NCBI GenBank assembly: GCA_041745295.1
Contig: JBGTJE010000089.1
Coordinates: forward strand, 124,001-188,000
DNA: 64,000 nt
From: JANMEB01 sp041745295
GTDB taxonomy: Bacteria; Planctomycetota; Planctomycetia; Pirellulales; Pirellulaceae
Direction: 5' to 3'
Numbering within the stretch: the stretch's first letter is position 1; every line of letters begins with the position of its first letter. The position numbers and the translations under genes are program-made. The notes under the pieces were generated by a model that searched no databases, had not been told where the DNA came from, and saw only the letters and a list, made by a program, of their open reading frames with translations. Shown here one piece after another: positions 8,500 through 16,701 of the stretch.

Positions 8500-8722
8500 G
8501 ACTGAGGTGCCGATAGTTTAACCGATCGATGTGGGTAACATGATCACGACTGCAAGTCAGTCTACATGAATCGCCAGCGAATTAAGACTATTGCGAACGC
8601 ATCGCCTCGTCCCCTTTGCAGGTAATGCACCGGACTAATTGTTCGCGTATATTCAAGTTAAACGCCGAGACGATGTTCGGAACGACGGGCCTCGATTCAA
8701 CTTCTGGGCAAGCGAGCATTTC

Positions 8723-9733
8723 ATGATTCCAATTTACAAAGCGTCTGGCCGGGTAGGGTTTCTGTCGCTTCCGTTGCTGATTCTGGTACTCGTCGCCGCG
8801 GTAGCCCTCGCGTTTGTCTACCAGTTGGCATTGCACTGGATTCCTCTGATCTACGTGAATTTTCTGGCGACGATCGGCATGGGGATGGCTTTGGGATTTG
8901 GCGGGGCGTGGGTGGTGAGGCACGGCAAAGTCCGAAATGTGTTTGTTGCAACTTCGCTTGCCATACTGTTCGGCGTCGCTGCACTCGGCGCAAAGTATTT
9001 CTTTCAATATCGGTCCATGCTCGACGCGGCAACCAATCTGGTCATGCAAGAGAATAACCTTCCCGAGGATCAACGGGCCGATGTCCGAAAATTTTTGGTG
9101 GACGGAGGTCTAACGTTCCTCGATCATCTTGACATTCGCGCAAACCAGGGCTGGGCCCTTGGCCGCGGCGGCGGTAATGGAATGCCCATCCATGGGGTTT
9201 TCGTGTATCTCATTTGGGCGATCGAGGCGGGCATCATTTTTTACTTTGCGGTTAAGGAAACGAAGCGGGCGGCAGGCGAGCCGTTCAGCGAACAATTGCA
9301 TACCTGGGCTTCGGAAAGCGACGTCGTGATGACGTTGCCAATCAACGACCCATCGATGGTGTCGAAGATTCAATCCGCGGCGGGTGTCGGCGACTTGTTG
9401 GAAATCCCCATCCCCAAAACGGACGTATCGAACCAGTTTGCGATTTACAAAGTCAACAGTATTCCTGGGCACGAGTTTGAGGACGCCTACCTTTCGGTGT
9501 CCTTGCTGACGATCACGGGCAACAAAAATGGCGAACCCGTCAAGTCGGAAATATCGCTCGTCAAACACGCGGTCCTGTCGGCCGAGAATCGCAGGCACCT
9601 GATTGAGAACGCCAGCCTCTTGCGGGAAGCAATCGCCGAATACCGCAAATCATTGCAAGCCGAAGCTGCATCAAGCGAATCCGAGATGCCCTCCCCCTCC
9701 CCCGAAGCGCCGCCCGCCGATCACTATTCGTAG
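8723..9733 (+). CDS. hypothetical membrane protein with C-terminal soluble domain
   Basis: The product has 336 residues. Four hydrophobic segments lie in the N-terminal half: about 12-35, 40-62, 70-90 and a single one near 155-175. They are followed by a soluble domain of about 150 residues and a Ser/Pro/Glu-rich tail ending PPADHYS. ATG at 8723 is preferred to the earlier TTG at 8639 because it places a short basic stretch before the first span. No family is recognised. Confidence 0.65.
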   Translation: MIPIYKASGRVGFLSLPLLILVLVAAVALAFVYQLALHWIPLIYVNFLATIGMGMALGFGGAWVVRHGKVRNVFVATSLAILFGVAALGAKYFFQYRSMLDAATNLVMQENNLPEDQRADVRKFLVDGGLTFLDHLDIRANQGWALGRGGGNGMPIHGVFVYLIWAIEAGIIFYFAVKETKRAAGEPFSEQLHTWASESDVVMTLPINDPSMVSKIQSAAGVGDLLEIPIPKTDVSNQFAIYKVNSIPGHEFEDAYLSVSLLTITGNKNGEPVKSEISLVKHAVLSAENRRHLIENASLLREAIAEYRKSLQAEAASSESEMPSPSPEAPPADHYS

Positions 9734-9750
9734 CCAAACTCGCCAGAATT

Positions 9751-9899
9751 CGGGCCAGCACTCCGGCGAGTTCCGCTACGGCTGCGCCGAACTCGCTCTA
9801 GCGCCGGAGAACCGCGGATAAACACGGATATTCGCAGATTCTCACGTGTAACGAGCGAGCCATTGACGTCGGAATATATCAACGTTCATCCGCGGCTGA
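9751..9899. repeat. intergenic repeat cluster (CTCCGGCG palindrome and ACACGGAT motif)
   Basis: CTCCGGCGAGTT...AACTCG...CGCCGGAG forms a hairpin at about 9761-9810. It is followed by CCGCGGATAAACACGGAT. The ACCACGGATTTCACG...ACACGGAT string at 28329-28360 is a second copy of the latter motif. No gene is seen in this gap. Confidence 0.5.
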
Positions 9900-9957
9900 A
9901 ATCCTTAACCCCGCACAGGCGGTTCAAAAGACAACGGAACGCGCCCTAAGCCGACGA

Positions 9958-11535
9958 TTAGGGCAAGTACGGCAAGAGGTGGCCATCGGTGAGGGATGGC
10001 ATGTGGGGATCGGGCGGGTATGTCACAGGAGTGACTGAACCGCGCCAGGCGACTCCCATGATCTGCATCGTGTTGTAAACCTGAACGTTCCAACCGGCCG
10101 CGCGAAAAACTTCAAGCCCGGCGGATACGTCCGGCGACGCAAGGTCGTGCAACACAACGGTCGCGGTAAGGGCGCAATGCGGAATGACGGCTTGTGCGTC
10201 TCGGCGCGGTGCGTCGTCTTCGTGGTCGCCATCGATAAACACGAACGACCAGGTCTCCGGCTTTGTTTCTCGCAATGCTGGGAGGATCGAGGGAGAATAA
10301 GCTGCCCAAAGGCGATACGACCCACGCGTTGGGATCTTGCTGAGGCTCTCATCAACCGCTTCCCATTGATCGTCGCGACTGAGTTTTGGGTCAACGACAT
10401 CCAAGGTCAGATCGGCGGCGAGCAAATGTGCGGTTGACCAGGCAAAATGGCAACCGATAGCCAAGCCACGCTTACCGGCATGCGGAAGTGCCAGGTGGTG
10501 CAGCAAGACGGCCTCTTCCAGCGACAAGACGCCGATGTGTTGATTGGAACTCCGCGCGTCCGTTCGCCAAATATGCGGAGCGGCCAAGCGCAAGTAAGGC
10601 CACTTGTTCCGTCGCGGATCGGCGGCGACCAACGACGGAAAATGCTTGAGCAAACTAGGGTCCGTCAAACCAACCGGCGGATAATCGTATCGCTGTTCGG
10701 GCGCCGGAATCATGATTCCGCCGCGGGTTGACCGGCCCCAAGCCACTTGAGGATCGCGGGTGATTTCGGGAGGCAATTCGTCCGGCGGCGGATCGGGCCG
10801 AAGTGCCATGCGACCGGTGTAATCAATCCAGTGAAAATAGGGCCGGGGCGCCCGCGGTTTTGGTGCTGGACCCGCATCGCCGAAAAAATCGTCAACGGCC
10901 TTCCGCGCACCCTGCCAATGTCCGTAGTCGTCCACGATAAGGACTCCGTTTTGGACGAGACGGGGATAAAGGTACATCAACTCAACGTAGGTGCTATCGT
11001 AAAAATCGGTGTCCAGCCGCAGCAGGGCAATGGACGCGACGTTCGCCTTTCGCAGCGAAGTGCGCACGTCGCCCACCTTGAATCGGACCTTGGTAGGATC
11101 GTATCCCACCGCGACAAGATTGGCCTGGACTTCATCGAGGGTGGCTCGTGCCCGAACCAAGTTGGCTTCCCGATCGTCTTCACCCCCACGCATCAATTCA
11201 GCGGCATCGTTCCCGCGATAATCTTGGTCGATAGGTCCCGGTTCCGTCATTCCGTCGAATGTGTCAAACAACACGAAGCGTCGTGAGGCCGCGTCCAAGA
11301 GTTGCAGGGTCTTCATGGCGATCATGACGGAGCCCCCCTTCCAGACGCCGCACTCGACGAACACACCGGGGATTCGCTGTTCGACGATGTAACGAGTGGC
11401 GCGGTAAAGGGCCAAGCCGCGCTCGATGGAAGTCATCGTGTAAGGGCTGCAATCGCGCCAAATTGGCACGAATTCGGCGTCTTCTGAAGAAGCCAGGGTT
11501 TCGATCAAGCGCGCATTTGATTTAGATTCGGCCAT
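9958..11535 (-). CDS. tandem methyltransferase: TylF-type N-terminal domain fused to a second SAM methyltransferase
   Basis: The product has 525 residues. Residues about 15-230 resemble the TylF/macrocin O-methyltransferase family: FVECGVWKGGS is the SAM-binding loop, LFDTFDGM follows, and LDTDFYDST with VDDYGHWQGA supplies the acidic metal and substrate residues. Residues about 320-525 form a second class I domain (LAIGCHFAWSTAHLL, then FVFIDGDHEDD and VVLHDL), like Methyltransf_24 proteins. Each domain is near full family length, so this is a true two-enzyme fusion. ATG at 11535 is chosen over TTG at 11580. Targets are probably hydroxyls on sugars or natural products. No glycosyltransferases are adjacent, so the pathway is unknown. 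Confidence 0.8.
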   Translation of the reverse strand: MAESKSNARLIETLASSEDAEFVPIWRDCSPYTMTSIERGLALYRATRYIVEQRIPGVFVECGVWKGGSVMIAMKTLQLLDAASRRFVLFDTFDGMTEPGPIDQDYRGNDAAELMRGGEDDREANLVRARATLDEVQANLVAVGYDPTKVRFKVGDVRTSLRKANVASIALLRLDTDFYDSTYVELMYLYPRLVQNGVLIVDDYGHWQGARKAVDDFFGDAGPAPKPRAPRPYFHWIDYTGRMALRPDPPPDELPPEITRDPQVAWGRSTRGGIMIPAPEQRYDYPPVGLTDPSLLKHFPSLVAADPRRNKWPYLRLAAPHIWRTDARSSNQHIGVLSLEEAVLLHHLALPHAGKRGLAIGCHFAWSTAHLLAADLTLDVVDPKLSRDDQWEAVDESLSKIPTRGSYRLWAAYSPSILPALRETKPETWSFVFIDGDHEDDAPRRDAQAVIPHCALTATVVLHDLASPDVSAGLEVFRAAGWNVQVYNTMQIMGVAWRGSVTPVTYPPDPHMPSLTDGHLLPYLP

Positions 11536-11605
11536 CGTGGCAAGCCCGCGAATCAAATGATTCGTCAGAACAGGAAGCAACTTTCCCCAAACGAGTGACT
11601 CGCAT

Positions 11606-11673
11606 GCACTGGCGGAGCCGGTGGCACACGGAGATTCCTATTCCGACTTGTGTGCCACGGGCTATGCCCGTGC
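11606..11673. repeat. GTGTGCCAC palindromic repeat pair
   Basis: Two adjacent short palindromes, CACTGGCGGAGCCGGTGGCACAC and GTGTGCCACGGGCTATGCCCGTG, lie in the gap between two leftward genes. The same family recurs at 31328-31404, 48207-48236 and 55561-55590. Confidence 0.75.
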
Positions 11674-11761
11674 TGTTTGGGGGCGGGCTCCGGGGCTACG
11701 ATCGAATCGGAAACTCACTCTGGCGCAACCTCGCGCGGCGATTCACGGCAGGTATTGGATA

Positions 11762-12070
11762 TCAGACCTCTTCGATAGGCTCTTTGTCTTTTTGGACAAA
11801 GTGAGGTTTTCCTTCGGCGGTTAGTTCTTCGGCCCGCTTTTGGGCCGCTTTCTTTTGATGGAAGTCGTATTTGGCAATTCGCTTCATCGTTTGGTTATAC
11901 ACTCCCCAAAAAATGCGCATGCGAATGTCGTCGGGGTCCTTGGATTTGGAACGACGCTTGGCGGGCGCCTTTTTCTTGGCTGGTGCTTTGGCTTTTTTCT
12001 TCGGATCGGCTGCCAATGCAGCGTCCGACTCGGCCCGCAATTTCTTACGACTAACGGTTTTTTTTGCCAT
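11762..12070 (-). CDS. basic Lys/Ala-rich protein
   Basis: The product has 102 residues. Its N-terminal half is dominated by Lys, Ala, Arg and Pro (AKAPAKKKAPAKRRSKSK), resembling histone H1-like or DNA-binding tails. The C-terminal half is a more ordinary segment with FWGVYNQTMKRIAKYDF and a charged helix. It has no signal peptide, so a cytoplasmic nucleic-acid-associated role is plausible but unproven. ATG at 12070 is used in preference to a TTG eight codons earlier. Confidence 0.7.
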   Translation of the reverse strand: MAKKTVSRKKLRAESDAALAADPKKKAKAPAKKKAPAKRRSKSKDPDDIRMRIFWGVYNQTMKRIAKYDFHQKKAAQKRAEELTAEGKPHFVQKDKEPIEEV

Positions 12071-12292
12071 GATTTTCTTGAGATTTGGATCCAACAGAAT
12101 TCAATGCATCGCGGCCTGCCCGAAACTGCTCGGCATCATAGCGTTATTGGGCGGATTCAACCAGCACGCGTCAGGCTTTAATTGCCAAGGAAGGCATGTA
12201 TCGCAGGACAATTGCGCAACATCGAAATTAGCGCGTCGGACTCAACCAAAAATCTTGGTGTTGACCGTTCCTTCGGTCGCATGTCGCCCCCG

Positions 12293-12574
12293 TTACGTCG
12301 ATGCACCCTTGGGCGGTGTTCCTTTGCCGGCTCGGATATATTCGCGGCGATTTTGCGCGTATTCAACGGAGTTGGGCAGAGTCGCCGCCGGGTTCACCCC
12401 GACGGCTTCGTGAAACAACTGTTCAAGAAAGGGCCGGCACCAGCCGCAGCCCGTTCCGGCTCCACCGCAATCACTCAATTGCGAAACGCGGGACGGTCGC
12501 TCGACGCGAAGGTATTGGATCACCTTCCGTTGGGTTACGTGAAAACAAAGGCACAGTTCGTCGTCGGGTTGCAT
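12293..12574 (-). CDS. BFD-like [2Fe-2S]-binding protein
   Basis: The product has 93 residues. The Cys pattern CLC followed 32 residues later by CGWC (within GGAGTGCGWC) is the CxC...CxxC signature of bacterioferritin-associated ferredoxin domains. These bind a [2Fe-2S] cluster and help release iron from bacterioferritin, or serve as small electron carriers. The C-terminal 35 residues are unconserved. The gene stands alone on the minus strand, with no bacterioferritin gene nearby, so the partner is unknown. Confidence 0.8.
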   Translation of the reverse strand: MQPDDELCLCFHVTQRKVIQYLRVERPSRVSQLSDCGGAGTGCGWCRPFLEQLFHEAVGVNPAATLPNSVEYAQNRREYIRAGKGTPPKGAST

Positions 12575-12961
12575 CTCGATCTCCCACTTCTATTATGCAG
12601 CCATCGGAACATCGCGGCCATTTGGTATGATTAAGTTTCGGCTGGGGAAGAGTCCCCAGCGACAGTAAAGCCCTCTCCACGTGGCGCCGCAATGTTTAAA
12701 CCACGCAGCCGCTGGGGGAACCAACCAGGCCGCTTGCCGTTTTGCCGCATCGGGTTTACCGGAACTTCACCACACCCTTCGAAGACTCAGACGTGCCACC
12801 CGCGGTACGGCGCCTGTTCGGGGTGGCACGTCCCTAAGGCTTTACGAAGGGCGTGGGATTAATTACTCGCCGCGGTTTGCGTGGGTTCAACAAAAAAAGT
12901 TGGTTGCAGTCGTAGGGCAACGGGTCACACGAATTCGTCTTTTTAGTCGCTGGCTCTCAAG
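12575..12961. repeat. intergenic gap holding a long inverted repeat
   Basis: Arms at about 12765-12800 (CCACACCCTTCGAAGACTC...GTGCCACC) and 12822-12857 (GGTGGCACG...GCTTTACGAAGGGCGTGG) form a large imperfect hairpin. The same element, in the opposite arrangement, is inside a cytochrome gene at 37043-37130. No gene is seen in the remaining gap. Confidence 0.7.
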
Positions 12962-14020
12962 ATGAACGACAATCAAAAAAAATACTTGTGTGATTTCGTG
13001 GCGGTTCGTGAGTGGATTAAGGCCTGCGAAATCCCAGCGTACCGGGCCCGTCAGATCGAGCATTGGCTTTGCCAGACATCGATCCAATCGATCGACGAAA
13101 TGACGGATTTGCCCAAACCCCTGCGACGTCAACTCGCGGCAGAATTCGAATTCTGGTCGACCAAGATCGCTCGGCATCAGACGAGCTCCGACGGTACCGA
13201 AAAATTGCTGCTGCAATTGGCGTCCGGAGGCTCGATTGAATGTGTGTTGCTGCGCGACGGCATTCGGCGGACGATTTGTATCAGTAGCCAAGTCGGCTGT
13301 GCGATGGGTTGCGTCTTCTGCGCCAGCGGACTGGACGGTGTCGACAGAAATTTGATGGACTACGAAATCGTCGAACAAATGTTGCGCCTTGAGCGCTTGC
13401 TGCCCGGTGACGAACGAATTAGTCACATTGTGATGATGGGGATGGGAGAACCGCTCGCCAATTTGGATTACGTGCTCTCGGCCCTGGAGGTGGCGACGTC
13501 GCCCGACGGACTGGGGATTAGTCCGCGGCGGATTACGATATCCACTGTCGGACTGCCGCCGGGAATACTGAAGTTGGCGGCGGTAGAACATCCCTATCAA
13601 TTGGCAATCTCATTGCATGCCCCGACCGACGAATTGCGAAATGAATTGGTGCCGGTCAATCGCAAGATCGGAATCAACGCGATCATGGATGCCGCCGAGG
13701 GCTATTTTCGATCCACAGGTCGGCGTTTGACTTTCGAGTATGTGCTGTTGGCGAACATCAATGACCAGCCGGCGCAAGCGACCCAGCTCGCTGAATTGCT
13801 GGGGGGCAGCGGCGCGTTGCTCAATGTGATTCCCTACAATCCCGTGGCGGGGTTGGCCTACCAGACGCCTTCGTCCCAAGCGATCAAGGCGTTTCGCCAG
13901 ATCTTGGTCCAAGGCCAAGTCAACGTGCAATTCCGTGAACGCAAAGGCGACCAGATTGACGCCGCTTGTGGGCAACTTCGCAGATCGCTCCACCTCCAGC
14001 CCCTCGCTGACGCACGCTAA
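12962..14020 (+). CDS. rlmN: dual-specificity 23S rRNA/tRNA adenine C2-methyltransferase RlmN
   Basis: The product has 352 residues, the normal length for the family. The radical-SAM motif CAMGCVFC (Cys113, 117, 120) binds the [4Fe-4S] cluster, and MGMGEP is the SAM-contact block. The C-terminal DQIDAACGQL supplies the conserved Cys that, in the E. coli enzyme, takes part in the methyl-transfer mechanism. The enzyme methylates A2503 of 23S rRNA and A37 of some tRNAs in the cytoplasm. The start at ATG 12962 has no strong ribosome site, but the N-terminal sequence aligns with the family from its first residues. It stands alone, upstream of the sigma-factor unit. Confidence 0.95.
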   Translation: MNDNQKKYLCDFVAVREWIKACEIPAYRARQIEHWLCQTSIQSIDEMTDLPKPLRRQLAAEFEFWSTKIARHQTSSDGTEKLLLQLASGGSIECVLLRDGIRRTICISSQVGCAMGCVFCASGLDGVDRNLMDYEIVEQMLRLERLLPGDERISHIVMMGMGEPLANLDYVLSALEVATSPDGLGISPRRITISTVGLPPGILKLAAVEHPYQLAISLHAPTDELRNELVPVNRKIGINAIMDAAEGYFRSTGRRLTFEYVLLANINDQPAQATQLAELLGGSGALLNVIPYNPVAGLAYQTPSSQAIKAFRQILVQGQVNVQFRERKGDQIDAACGQLRRSLHLQPLADAR

Positions 14021-14194
14021 TGCCAGCGTATGTTTTTTAAATCGGGCCGGTTTTTCTAGCCGAGCGAGAAACTTTGGTGCGCGAATCGAGTTTAGAACAG
14101 GGACGACATCGTGGCGACGGTCGACCATTCATTGGCGGGTTCGGTACACTTAGTCTCAGCGGCGTGCGGTCTTACCAGCAGCGCGGAGAGACGA

Positions 14195-14899
14195 TTGAGC
14201 GACCGGCCAGCAGATGCGATCCATCCCAAGCGATACGACCTGATCGATCCCGATGTCAGGCTGATGCTGCAAGTGCGCGACGATAACGCCGTGGCGTTCG
14301 AGCAGTTGGTGGAACGGTATCGAAATCGATTATTGAACGTGCTGGAGCACTTGGTTCCGCGTCGAGGGTTAGCCGAGGATATGGTTCAGGAAGTATTCAT
14401 GCGCGTCTACCGGGCGCGCAAGACGTACACCCCGGACGCCAAATTCTCGACATGGCTCTTTACGATTGCGGATAACGTTGCGAACAATGCGTTGCGCGGC
14501 GCGGCCAAACGCAAAGAGGTGAATTTACAAGCCACGCAGCAGAATTCAACCGAGATGCCGACCCTTGAGAATTTGGCCAAGGACCCCAGCCGATTCATGC
14601 CAGCGCGGCGGATCGATCAATCGGAATTGAGCGAGATGGTTCGCAACGCCGTACAATCGTTGAACGAGCGCCAGCGGATGGCGTTGTTGTTATGCAAGTT
14701 CGAACACATGAGTTACAGCGACGTCGCCGCCGCGATGAACCTCTCGACGAAAGCCGTGAAGTCGCTCCTTTCGAGAGCCCGCAACAATTTGCGCGAAATG
14801 TTGGAGCCCTATGTCCAGGCCGGGTCGCTGCCGTTCGGCCTCGCCGCGGATAACGACAAACCGGAACCCGAAATCGAAACGAAAAAACGAAAAAAATAA
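14195..14899 (+). CDS. ECF-type RNA polymerase sigma factor
   Basis: The product has 234 residues. Region 2 is visible as ...LAEDMVQEVFMRVYRARKTY...FSTWLFTIADNVANNALR, and region 4 as LNERQRMALLLCKFEHMSYSDVAAAMNLSTKAVKSLLSRARNNLR, a helix-turn-helix that reads -35 elements. The start is TTG at 14195, supported by GGAGAG six bases upstream. A GTG at 14111 would add 28 residues of poor composition. The anti-sigma-like gene follows 43 bases later, and two more genes continue in the same direction, so this factor probably regulates its own cluster in response to an envelope signal. Confidence 0.9.
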   Translation: MSDRPADAIHPKRYDLIDPDVRLMLQVRDDNAVAFEQLVERYRNRLLNVLEHLVPRRGLAEDMVQEVFMRVYRARKTYTPDAKFSTWLFTIADNVANNALRGAAKRKEVNLQATQQNSTEMPTLENLAKDPSRFMPARRIDQSELSEMVRNAVQSLNERQRMALLLCKFEHMSYSDVAAAMNLSTKAVKSLLSRARNNLREMLEPYVQAGSLPFGLAADNDKPEPEIETKKRKK

Positions 14900-14942
14900 A
14901 ATTCGATTTGACCGTGCACATTCGATTAAACTGGCCAAGCAA

Positions 14943-15461
14943 ATGAACGAAGAAAACCAACCCGTACATCAACCCAATGCCGAGGCAGACAGCCAGCACG
15001 AACGGCTTGTAGCTTACTTGGATGGCGAGTTGGATTCTCAGCAAACGGTTGATGTCGAGCGGCGTTTGGCGGACGATCCCACGCTGCGCCGTCACTTGCA
15101 CGAGTTGCAAAAAACTTGGGATGTGCTCGATTGCCTGCCGCAAACGAATACGGCGGATGCGTTCACCAAGAGCACAATCGAGTTGGTGACGCGCGAAGCC
15201 ACCCGCGAAATTCGCCGCACTCGCCGCCACCGTCGGACGACCTGGATTCGGTTGGGAATGTTTGGGTTGTTGGGATTGGTCGGAATTCTGAGCGGATTTC
15301 AAGCGATCCGCGCCTATCAAACCGCTCCCACGCGGCAATTAGCTCGCGACCTGCGCGTGATCGAAAACATGGAACTATATCGCTCGATTGACAGTTTGGA
15401 ATTCCTCAAACAGCTGGAGCAAGCAGGACTATTCGTCAGTGAGGAGCCCGAACATGAATAA
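14943..15461 (+). CDS. membrane-anchored anti-sigma factor
   Basis: The product has 172 residues. The N-terminal soluble part includes LVAYLDGELDSQQ and RRLADDP, typical of bacterial anti-sigma proteins of the zinc-finger-derived type, although the usual HxxxCxxC is absent. One membrane span lies at about residues 101-122 (GMFGLLGLVGILSGFQAI), followed by a short extracytoplasmic tail. It is expected to hold the preceding sigma factor inactive. It ends overlapping the next gene by eight bases, indicating translational coupling. Confidence 0.8.
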   Translation: MNEENQPVHQPNAEADSQHERLVAYLDGELDSQQTVDVERRLADDPTLRRHLHELQKTWDVLDCLPQTNTADAFTKSTIELVTREATREIRRTRRHRRTTWIRLGMFGLLGLVGILSGFQAIRAYQTAPTRQLARDLRVIENMELYRSIDSLEFLKQLEQAGLFVSEEPEHE

Positions 15462-16404
15462 GCGGCGAAACCTATTCCTGGTTGCAGCCCTGTTCGGTGT
15501 GTTGCCGTTGTTTTTGGCTCTTGACGAGAACTCGTTTTCCGACAACCAAGCCCGTCTGGCGTCGATGTCTCCGGAACAAATGGAGCAGTTGTTGCGCAAT
15601 CGCGATAAATTCGCGATGCTTTCGGAAGAGGAGCAAGACAAACTGCGCCGCTTCGATCAGGAATTGCATCGTGAACCCAATGCAGAACTCTTGATGCAGA
15701 CGCTTCGCGGTTACCACGAGTGGCTTTCAGCGCTGCGGTCGACCGAACGGGCAAAACTCAAGGATTTGCAGCCGACGGCCCGAATCTCTGAAATCACTCA
15801 ATTGATCGCCGCGCGACGAGAGCGCGATATCGGCTTGACCGACGCAACGCGACTCCCCTCCGGAGACAATGAGGCATTGCGAAAATGGGCCAGCGATTTT
15901 GCGACACGCAAGCAATCGGATATTGCCAAGCTATTCCCCGGCGGCGAACGGGGCCCGCAGCCCGGGTCCCGGCGTGGAAACCGCCCGCCCGCGGTCGCTG
16001 CGTTGGTGATCTCCGTCGGACGCGGTTTTGTTCCCGAAGCCAAACTCGATGAACTGGTGGCTTCCGACGATCTTGACCAGTTGGCGAAGTCGCTTTCGCC
16101 CAAGGCCAATGCGATCCTGGCCGACCAGAAATCCAAGTTAGAAAAAATCAAGTTGGTTTTTCGCTGGATCTTCGCCTCGTTCCAGACCCGCGTTTCCGAG
16201 GAAAATTTGCGGACGTTTTTTCGTGAAGGCCTGGACGACAATCAACGCGAGATCATCTATCGGCTAGGGCCCGAGCAAGGCCGCCAAGAATTGGAACGAC
16301 TGTACAACGAATCCCGAAGACGGCGCATGCAGTTCCGCTCGCCGGAGAATGAATCGGGCCGCCTGCCGAATGATCCGCCGCGCGGGCGACCGGATTTCGA
16401 TTAG
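15454..16404 (+). CDS. exported helical protein of the sigma-factor operon
   Basis: The product has 316 residues. An N-terminal hydrophobic signal or anchor (NLFLVAALFGVLPLFLAL) is followed by a charged, helical protein rich in Arg, Glu, Gln and Leu. Phrases such as MSPEQMEQLL and LSEEEQDKLRR resemble DUF3106-type periplasmic proteins and heavy-metal-sensor repeats. The start at 15454 overlaps the anti-sigma stop (ATGAATAA), so the two are coupled. It may act as the periplasmic sensor or regulator of the anti-sigma protein. That role is inferred from position. Confidence 0.75.
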   Translation: MNKRRNLFLVAALFGVLPLFLALDENSFSDNQARLASMSPEQMEQLLRNRDKFAMLSEEEQDKLRRFDQELHREPNAELLMQTLRGYHEWLSALRSTERAKLKDLQPTARISEITQLIAARRERDIGLTDATRLPSGDNEALRKWASDFATRKQSDIAKLFPGGERGPQPGSRRGNRPPAVAALVISVGRGFVPEAKLDELVASDDLDQLAKSLSPKANAILADQKSKLEKIKLVFRWIFASFQTRVSEENLRTFFREGLDDNQREIIYRLGPEQGRQELERLYNESRRRRMQFRSPENESGRLPNDPPRGRPDFD

Positions 16405-16616
16405 GCCGGGTCTCAATACCCAAGTCTCAATAATTCAGTCGCAACGCAGAAGCGAGAAGGCAATGAACGAGGTCGATGGTTAGAACCACGGACTAGCGCT
16501 CAGCCGCTAATTATTGGCGACACAGCTAACATTCCCAGCAATCACGGGTGTCCGCCCCGTGGTGCCTCAGCCGTCAAGCGAAATTCCAATTCAGCGATTC
16601 TACGTTCGGCACGGGT

Positions 16617-16622
16617 TATAAT
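16617..16622 (+). promoter_or_regulatory. candidate -10 element (TATAAT) upstream of DUF4175-ABC genes
   Basis: A perfect TATAAT lies 80 bases before the DUF4175 start, in a 297-base gap otherwise free of genes. No good -35 hexamer is found at 16-18 bases, so the promoter call rests on the -10 alone. Confidence 0.45.
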
Positions 16623-16701
16623 GGCTGTGGACATAAGTTAGGAAACCATTTAGGCCTTGGCGTTGTCCAACAACCAGCGGCAGCCGAAAATACTCAATGT
16701 C

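Noticed and set aside
10747..11286. Plus-strand frame of 179 codons
   Set aside because: Opposite the tandem methyltransferase with its intact motifs; a shadow.
12887..13600. Minus-strand frame of 237 codons
   Set aside because: Opposite rlmN, which has the radical-SAM motif and normal length.
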